A stretch of 57,098 bases of DNA from Flavobacteriaceae bacterium (GTDB lineage: Bacteria; Bacteroidota; Bacteroidia; Flavobacteriales; Flavobacteriaceae), in assembly GCA_024743095.1 (NCBI GenBank), contig JANSXF010000027.1:1-57098 (forward strand). The letters are read 5' to 3'. Numbering within the stretch: the first letter of the stretch is position 1; every line of letters starts with the position of its first letter. The position numbers were made by a program, and so were the translations under genes. Positions 51,449-57,098 of the stretch are shown in pieces. The notes under the pieces are model-generated. The model saw only the letters and a program-made list of their open reading frames with translations. It was not told the origin of the DNA and searched no databases.

Positions 51449-52495
51449 ATGGATATTTCGGATAATCAAGAAGGTTTTTCTCAGGACGAGCTTTCCCAGG
51501 ACGATCTCTACGAGCACCATGGTTTTACGGCCTCCAAGGGCCAAGAGCCGTTGCGCGTGGATAAATTCTTGATGAACTTTATCGAGAACGCCACTCGGAA
51601 CAAAATCCAGCAGGCCGCCAAAAAGGGCCATATCTGGGTGAATGGTTCCATTGTAAAGCAAAATTATAAGGTTAAGGCAGGCGATGAGGTAAAGGTAATG
51701 TTCGAACATCCGCCTTACGAGTTTTTACTGACCCCCGAGAACATTCCCTTGGATATCGTGTACGAGGATGACGTACTATTGGTGGTGAACAAACCTGCCG
51801 GTATGGTGGTGCATCCGGGGCACGGAAATTATTCTGGGACCTTGATCAACGCCTTGGTCTATCATTTTGAAAACCTTCCGAATAATAGTTCCAACAGGCC
51901 CGGGCTTGTCCACCGAATTGATAAGGACACCTCTGGTTTGCTGGTGATTGCCAAAACGGAGTCGGCCATGACCCATTTGGCCCAACAATTTTTTGAAAAA
52001 AGCAGTGAACGCGAATATGTGGCCTTGGTCTGGGGAAATGTGGAGGAAGATAAGGGAACAATTGAAGGGCATATAGCCCGAAACCCCAAAAATCGTTTAC
52101 AGATGATGGTCTTTCCCGATGGGAGCGATGGCAAAGAAGCGGTGACCCATTACAAAGTGATCGAACGTTTGGGATACGTAACATTGGTCTCTTGTAAGTT
52201 GGAAACGGGCCGTACCCATCAAATTCGGGTACACATGAAATATATTGGACACACCCTCTTCAATGATGCGCGTTACGGCGGTGATAAAATTTTAAAGGGC
52301 ACCACCTTCACCAAATACAAACAATTTGTTGAAAATGCCTTTAAGGAACTGCCCCGACAAGCCCTGCACGCCAAAACCCTTGGTTTTGAGCATCCCGTTA
52401 GCGGTGAGTTTATGCGATTTGATTCCGAACTGCCAGAGGATATGGTGAAGGGGATTGAAAAGTGGCGAGGCTATTCCAAACATCACGAATCATAG
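51449..52495 (+). CDS. rluD: Ribosomal large subunit pseudouridine synthase, RluA/RluD family
   Basis: 348 residues. An N-terminal S4 RNA-binding domain (residues ~30-85, LRVDKFLMNFIENATRNKIQ) precedes the catalytic domain with the HRIDKDTSGLLV motif, whose Asp attacks uracil (near residue 157), and the later KTGRTHQIRVH-type segment (LETGRTHQIRVHMKYIGH). It converts uridines to pseudouridine in 23S rRNA; RluD-type sites are probable but the exact positions are not proven. The first 25 residues are an acidic extension. It is co-transcribed with the PASTA gene. Confidence 0.92.
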   Translation: MDISDNQEGFSQDELSQDDLYEHHGFTASKGQEPLRVDKFLMNFIENATRNKIQQAAKKGHIWVNGSIVKQNYKVKAGDEVKVMFEHPPYEFLLTPENIPLDIVYEDDVLLVVNKPAGMVVHPGHGNYSGTLINALVYHFENLPNNSSNRPGLVHRIDKDTSGLLVIAKTESAMTHLAQQFFEKSSEREYVALVWGNVEEDKGTIEGHIARNPKNRLQMMVFPDGSDGKEAVTHYKVIERLGYVTLVSCKLETGRTHQIRVHMKYIGHTLFNDARYGGDKILKGTTFTKYKQFVENAFKELPRQALHAKTLGFEHPVSGEFMRFDSELPEDMVKGIEKWRGYSKHHES

Positions 52496-52583
52496 TTTTC
52501 TTCGATCCCGAAATTGAAAACACCATTGGAATAACCTTCCAAAAAACCAAAATCCTCGCTATTTTTACAAAAACCAGAAGAAG

Positions 52584-53345
52584 ATGAAAATTGTGATATC
52601 TCCTGCAAAGTCGTTGGATTATGATACGGCGTTGCCCACATCAAAATATACCCGGCCCCAATTTTTGGAACAAGCGGAAAAACTCAATGCCGTGCTCAAA
52701 AAGAAAAAGCCCAAGGCTTTGATGGATTTAATGTCCATTTCCGATAAGCTGGCCGACCTTAACTGGGAGCGCAATCAAAAATTTGGTACGCCTTTTACCG
52801 TTGAAAACGCAAGACCGGCCGTATATGCTTTCAATGGCGATGTGTACCAAGGACTCGATGCTTACACCATTGCGGAGGATAAGCTGGACCGATTGCAGGA
52901 TATTTTGCGGATTTTGTCAGGTCTGTATGGAGTTTTAAAACCTTTGGATTTGATGCAGCCCTACCGATTGGAAATGGGAACGCAATTAAAAGTGGGCCGT
53001 AAAAAGAACCTGTACGAATTCTGGAAGAAGGACATTGTAAATTTTCTGAACAGCGAGCTCAAGGATGATGAACTTTTTGTCAACTTGGCAAGCAACGAAT
53101 ATTTTAACGCTGTTGATACCAAACAGTTAAAGGTTCCGGTAATCGCTCCTGTGTTCAAGGATTGGAAAAACGATAAATTGAAGGTCATCAGTTTTTTTGC
53201 AAAAAAAGCACGAGGTTCCATGGTCCGTTATATATTGGAAACCGGAGCTGAAACGCTGGAGGATATCAAGAATTTTGACTACGATGGATATCTCTACAGC
53301 GAAGAACACACGGTCAAGAAAAACGAACCCGTCTTCATTCGATAA
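52584..53345 (+). CDS. yaaA: Peroxide stress protein YaaA
   Basis: 253 residues, the usual length of the DUF328/YaaA family. Signature parts are [57 protein letters not shown] and [14 protein letters not shown]. In E. coli it limits free iron under hydrogen peroxide stress and has a DNA-binding fold. A TATTTTTA box lies 28-35 bases before the ATG. The 173-base gap after it carries only the presumed ppc promoter region. Confidence 0.94.
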   Translation: MKIVISPAKSLDYDTALPTSKYTRPQFLEQAEKLNAVLKKKKPKALMDLMSISDKLADLNWERNQKFGTPFTVENARPAVYAFNGDVYQGLDAYTIAEDKLDRLQDILRILSGLYGVLKPLDLMQPYRLEMGTQLKVGRKKNLYEFWKKDIVNFLNSELKDDELFVNLASNEYFNAVDTKQLKVPVIAPVFKDWKNDKLKVISFFAKKARGSMVRYILETGAETLEDIKNFDYDGYLYSEEHTVKKNEPVFIR

Positions 53346-53518
53346 AAACTTTGGTAAGATCCGAAGTATTCTTTAAGTTATAATCGGTAAGGTATGTTGT
53401 TACGTTTAAAGTGCGCATGCCTTAAATTGTGATACGCTTAAATTTAACCCAGAGGTTACACTTTATTCCCGACCTTTGAGTGTTTGACTATTTTTTAACA
53501 CTAACATAAAACAGATAC

Positions 53519-56065
53519 ATGCAGCAAACTAAACGGTTAGAAGAGTTTAAAAAATCAGTAACCAATAAGTTCAACATCTACAACAGCCTTTTTTTGAGCT
53601 TGCCATACAAGAATGTGGAAAACGTAGGGATCCTTATTCCACTTTTGTTGGATCAGTGCGAGAAAGGACTCAAGGCAGGTAAGGAACCACAGGAAATATT
53701 GGAGGTGTTCTTTTCCAATTTCGTGGATATTCAGGACGAGCGGGAACGTTTGGATTTTATGTTCAGAATCGTACAATACGTGGAGCGTCAGGTGGTGCTT
53801 TATGATAGTGTTGAGGATTCGGCATTTCCCAAACTACAGGAGTATAGTAGTTCCTTGACCATTCCGGATTATTTTGAGTTGGTGAACCGTACCAAAAACT
53901 GGGACAAGGTCTCCAAAAAACTTTCCACCTTTAGTGCGCGTATTGTACTCACGGCCCACCCAACGCAGTTTTACACCCCGGCAGTTTTGGATATTATTGC
54001 CGAGCTACGTTCCTTGATCGATGAGGATAGAATCCATGATATCGATGTGACCCTTCAACAATTGGGACTTACATCCCTTATCAATGCAAAGAAACCGACT
54101 CCTTTGGATGAGGCGAAAAACATCATCTATATCCTTCGTAACACCTATTACGATGCCGTCGGTGAGTTGTATCAATATGTGAAAAGCAATATCCGTGACG
54201 AAAAGTTTGAGAACTATAATTTGATGAAACTTGGTTTTTGGCCAGGAGGAGACCGTGATGGGAATCCTTACGTAACGGCCGATATCACCAAACAGGTAGC
54301 GGACGAACTACGGTTGACCTTGATGAAATGCTATTACAATGAATTGAAGAACCTGCGCAAAAAACTGACCTTCAAGAGTATGCAGGAGGATATCAATGCG
54401 TTGAGCACCAAGCTGTACCATGCCATGTTCGACCCAAATGCTCCAATTTCCTATGAGGGCATCATAGAACACTTGAAGGCGGTCAAAGAGCAATTGGTGG
54501 AATATTATCATGGGCTGTACTTAGAGGAATTGGATCGGTTCATTGATAAAGTACATATCTTCAAAACACATTTCGCCACATTGGATATCCGTCAAGATCA
54601 CGGCAAGCATACCTTGGTGGTGGAATCCGTTTTGAAAAAGAACGGAGTAATCAAAGAAAGCTTGGATGAGCTTAAGGAAAAGGAATTGGTGAAGTTGTTA
54701 TTGGAGAAGGATTTTAAATTGAATCCAAAGGATTTTGAAGATGACATTGTGAAGGATACGATTGTCAACATTCAAAATTTAAAGGCCATTCAAGAGAAGA
54801 ACGGCGAAGATGGATGCAACCGGTATATCATCAGTAACTCGGAGGACATTTTCTCGGTATTGTTCGTCTTCGGATTGTTCAGGTGGTGCGGATGGAACGA
54901 GAAGGATATCACTTTCGATATCGTTCCGTTGTTCGAAACCATGAAAGGCATGGATGCTTCCGAAGAAGTGATGCAAACTTTGTTTGATATTCCAAAGTAT
55001 AGACAACACTTGGAACGCAGAAGGGATATACACACCATTATGCTCGGTTTCTCCGATGGTACCAAGGATGGAGGTTACCTAAAGGCAAACTGGTCCATTT
55101 TAAAAACCAAGGAAACCCTGAGCAAAGTGTGCAAGAAAAACGGTATCGCAGCCATCTTTTTTGATGGTAGGGGAGGGCCACCGGCAAGGGGAGGTGGTAA
55201 AACCCATAGATTCTATGCGGCTCAGACCAAGGATGTGGCCAATCACGAAATCCAGTTGACCATTCAAGGACAGACCATTACCAGTACCTACGGTACCAAG
55301 GAGCAGTTTATGCACAATTCCGAACAGTTATTGACTGCCGGATTGAGCAACAACCTATTTGGAAAGGAACTGACCATATCATCATCACAGCGAAAGTTGA
55401 TAGAGGAGCTTTCCGAGCTCAGTTTTGATAAATATGATGCGTTAAAACAGCACGGGAAATTCATTCCTTATCTAGAGAACCGAAGTACCTTAAAATATTA
55501 TACCAAGGCCAACATAGGAAGTAGGCCCGGTAAACGTGGAAGCGCAAAACAGTTGACATTATCTGACCTTCGGGCAATTTCATTTGTGGGATCATGGAGC
55601 CAATTAAAACAAAACGTTCCAGGTTACTTTGGTCTTGGTTCGGCAATCCAAAAATTGAAAGATCAAGGAAGGTTGAACGAGGTCAAGAAACTGTACAAAG
55701 AAGTACCTTTCTTTAAGGCATTGATGTTGAACAGTATGATGTCCTTGGCCAAGACCAATTTTGACTTGACCAGTTACATGAAGGACGACCCTGAATTCGG
55801 TGACTTCTGGAAGATACTCTTTGAAGAATATCAATTGTCCAAAAAGATGCTTCTGCAGATTTCAGGACTTAAGATCTTAATGGAAGATGAAGCTGTATCG
55901 AGGGAATCGGTTAAAATCAGGGAAAAGATTGTATTGCCGCTATTGGTGATTCAGCAAAACGCCTTGTACCACATCACACAAAATTCCGAGTACAAGGAAT
56001 TGTACGAGAAAATTGTGACCCGTTCCTTGTACGGAAACATTAATGCGAGCAGGAACTCGGCTTAG
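53519..56065 (+). CDS. ppc: Phosphoenolpyruvate carboxylase
   Basis: 848 residues. Catalytic His147 lies in VLTAHPTQF, the bicarbonate/PEP-binding region is LGFWPGGDRDGNPYV, and the glycine-rich loop is FFDGRGGPPARGGGKTH (about residues 547-563). The C-terminus is ASRNSA in place of the usual QNTG-like end. It carboxylates PEP to oxaloacetate, an anaplerotic step. It is transcribed alone, with a long hairpin terminator downstream. Confidence 0.95.
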   Translation: MQQTKRLEEFKKSVTNKFNIYNSLFLSLPYKNVENVGILIPLLLDQCEKGLKAGKEPQEILEVFFSNFVDIQDERERLDFMFRIVQYVERQVVLYDSVEDSAFPKLQEYSSSLTIPDYFELVNRTKNWDKVSKKLSTFSARIVLTAHPTQFYTPAVLDIIAELRSLIDEDRIHDIDVTLQQLGLTSLINAKKPTPLDEAKNIIYILRNTYYDAVGELYQYVKSNIRDEKFENYNLMKLGFWPGGDRDGNPYVTADITKQVADELRLTLMKCYYNELKNLRKKLTFKSMQEDINALSTKLYHAMFDPNAPISYEGIIEHLKAVKEQLVEYYHGLYLEELDRFIDKVHIFKTHFATLDIRQDHGKHTLVVESVLKKNGVIKESLDELKEKELVKLLLEKDFKLNPKDFEDDIVKDTIVNIQNLKAIQEKNGEDGCNRYIISNSEDIFSVLFVFGLFRWCGWNEKDITFDIVPLFETMKGMDASEEVMQTLFDIPKYRQHLERRRDIHTIMLGFSDGTKDGGYLKANWSILKTKETLSKVCKKNGIAAIFFDGRGGPPARGGGKTHRFYAAQTKDVANHEIQLTIQGQTITSTYGTKEQFMHNSEQLLTAGLSNNLFGKELTISSSQRKLIEELSELSFDKYDALKQHGKFIPYLENRSTLKYYTKANIGSRPGKRGSAKQLTLSDLRAISFVGSWSQLKQNVPGYFGLGSAIQKLKDQGRLNEVKKLYKEVPFFKALMLNSMMSLAKTNFDLTSYMKDDPEFGDFWKILFEEYQLSKKMLLQISGLKILMEDEAVSRESVKIREKIVLPLLVIQQNALYHITQNSEYKELYEKIVTRSLYGNINASRNSA

Positions 56066-56105
56066 TGCACGATTTTAGCTTAGTAGAAAAAATATAACAA
56101 GGAAG

Positions 56106-56155
56106 CAATCGGTATAGTGCAAAACTCAGGGCATTATACTGATTGTTTATTTTTG
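56106..56155 (+). terminator. Terminator after ppc that carries the next gene's -7 box
   Basis: A 15-bp stem (56106-56120 with 56131-56145, two G-U pairs) and ten-base loop are followed by a T run. That T run is itself TATTTTTG (56148-56155), the -7 box expected for the gene at 56178. Confidence 0.8.
56148..56155 (+). promoter_or_regulatory. -7 box TATTTTTG for the 56178 gene
   Basis: TATTTTTG lies 22 bases before the TTG start and overlaps the T tract of the ppc terminator. Confidence 0.45.
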
Positions 56156-56177
56156 CACCGATACGAACAATTATATT

Positions 56178-56867
56178 TTGAGTCCACGACTTTTCAAGCA
56201 TACACATCCCTACAAGCCCTTTTTGCTTTCTGAAGCCACAAGGTTGATCGTAGGAACCTTGCCGCCACCACGATTTACAACTGGTGGGCTAAAACCCCAG
56301 GACGTAGATTTTTGCTATGGAAGTTGCAACGGACAGTTGTGGCCCATTTTGGATAGAATATTTGATCTGGATTTAAAATATGAAACCACTCAGGAAGCGG
56401 TGGAACAGCGCAAACAGTTTTTAACTGAACATAAAATCGGCGTTTGTGATATTGTTGAGAGCGCCGAACGCGAAAAAATCGATGCTTCGGATTTGGGCAT
56501 GCAAAATGTGGTACTTCGGGATTTGGTCGGTTACTTGAAAAAATATCCCAATATAAAAACACTATTGTTTACGGGCGGGAACAGTAAAAATGGCCCGGAA
56601 TACTTCTTTCGCAGACAGTTAAAGGAGTATGGCCTAAAACTAAAAGTAGTGTCCAATGAGGTTCCAAGGATTCATCATTTGGAGTTGTCGTTTACCACAA
56701 ATCGTGACCAAAAAACAAGAACGGTCAAAACGGTCTCCCTTACCGCTCCCTCCGGTGCGGCCAATCGGGCAGTGGGAAGTTTACAGGCCTATAAAGACCT
56801 CAAAAGTAAAAATCCAGATTTCAATACAGTTGACTTTAGGGTGATGCAATACAGCGAATTTTTCTGA
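56178..56867 (+). CDS. Uracil-DNA glycosylase family protein
   Basis: 229 residues from a TTG at 56178; no ATG occurs in frame until the middle of the protein. The UDG-superfamily fold is indicated by LIVGTLPPPRF near residue 24 (first motif), YGSCNGQLWPILDRIF (the Asn and Trp motif, related to hypoxanthine-DNA glycosylase NxFWxIL) and a C-terminal LTAPSGAANRAVG segment that replaces the usual HPSP-like loop. It probably removes a deaminated or damaged base; the specificity is uncertain. Confidence 0.8.
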   Translation: MSPRLFKHTHPYKPFLLSEATRLIVGTLPPPRFTTGGLKPQDVDFCYGSCNGQLWPILDRIFDLDLKYETTQEAVEQRKQFLTEHKIGVCDIVESAEREKIDASDLGMQNVVLRDLVGYLKKYPNIKTLLFTGGNSKNGPEYFFRRQLKEYGLKLKVVSNEVPRIHHLELSFTTNRDQKTRTVKTVSLTAPSGAANRAVGSLQAYKDLKSKNPDFNTVDFRVMQYSEFF

Positions 56868-56931
56868 ATTTTTCGTTGTCCTGCTTCGATATTTACGTCC
56901 ATTTTTTCGTTCTGCCCGTAGATATATAGAT

Positions 56932-57098
56932 CTATAAACTAGAAATTGAATTATGAACGGACCCTCCCGAATAGTGTTTCAAGAACATCAGGGCCAGTTT
57001 GCCCTTAGGGGAAAAGATGCAGGCAGGGCCCTTTTTGGATTCCTTGAGCCCAAAGGACCTCACCAGGTCATCCCAGGGAACCCCCCGGTAGATCTTCC
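56932..57098 (-). pseudogene. Truncated transposase remnant (DUF772-type), 5' end outside window
   Basis: The minus-strand frame is open from the window edge to TAG at 56934-56932, giving 54 residues. It resembles the N-terminal part of DDE transposases with a DUF772 domain (IYRGVPWDDLVRSFGLKESK, then IFSPKGKLALMFLKHYSGG). Where such proteins continue with a conserved helix, this one changes to VHNSISSL and stops, so the gene is broken. Full-length members have several hundred residues. A 12-bp palindrome (TATAGATCTATA, 56925-56936) covers the stop. Confidence 0.65.

Noticed and set aside
56953..57098. Plus-strand open frame from ATG at 56953
   Set aside because: The minus strand of the same stretch reads as a transposase fragment, a better explanation.

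Overview
The window looks like chromosomal core DNA of a marine-type Flavobacteriaceae bacterium (phylum Bacteroidota); a Muricauda/Flagellimonas-like genus is my guess, not a result. The evidence is the recurring TAnnTTTG -7 promoter box, the near absence of Shine-Dalgarno sequences, and gene sets typical of this family: DUF6702 beside an M1 peptidase, Nif3 paired with a coiled-coil 'zinc ribbon' protein, rsfS-ftsH-LUD-cdsA-psd-ACBP, and ddl divergent from PASTA-rluD. No tRNA, rRNA or CRISPR array was seen, and no gene-free stretch exceeds 300 bases.

Layout. 1-5.7 kb: a surface-protein fragment cut by the window edge, two paralogous secreted proteins with carboxypeptidase-regulatory-like domains, a 7-bp tandem repeat, a DUF6702 protein and a secreted M1 metallopeptidase. 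5.7-11.2 kb: tatA, a PAP2 phosphatase, an O-methyltransferase, a GNAT enzyme, kynureninase, an AraC regulator and an MFS transporter. 11.2-16.6 kb: a CPBP-like membrane protein, a lipoprotein, an ECF sigma factor with a 62-aa partner, MscS, a ClpP and kynurenine 3-monooxygenase. 16.6-28.4 kb, mostly minus strand: coiled-coil protein and Nif3, lpxK (plus strand), lipA-gap-hybrid histidine kinase, two more ECF sigma genes (one with an RskA-type anti-sigma, one behind a small CxxC membrane protein), and aminotransferase-murB. 28.5-33.1 kb: an aspartyl protease with PDZ domain, a DUF1573 protein and valS with back-to-back promoters.

33.2-36.5 kb holds the most system-like cluster: a Tat-exported GH109-type enzyme, a GHMP sugar kinase and a sugar nucleotidyltransferase, which together could release, phosphorylate and nucleotide-activate a hexosamine such as GalNAc. 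36.6-42.6 kb: a sterol-desaturase-like membrane hydroxylase, convergent with the lipid and protein quality-control operon rsfS-ftsH-LUD-cdsA-psd-ACBP. 42.7-49.1 kb: birA, pyrE-SRPBCC, a Nudix hydrolase, a lipoprotein M14 peptidase and a PAS histidine kinase with its single-domain response regulator. 49.3-56.9 kb: coaD, ddl, PASTA protein, rluD, yaaA, ppc and a uracil-DNA-glycosylase-family protein. The last 167 bases hold a truncated transposase remnant.

Genes are packed tightly: operon partners often overlap by 1-14 bases and six of ten tail-to-tail pairs overlap at their 3' ends. Nine genes appear to start with GTG or TTG. Several promoter boxes lie so close to the start codon that leaderless transcripts are likely. 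Most of the window is ordinary housekeeping sequence; the best leads are the GH109 cluster, the cysteine-free zinc-ribbon homologue, the small proteins paired with ECF sigma factors, and the leaderless promoter geometry.
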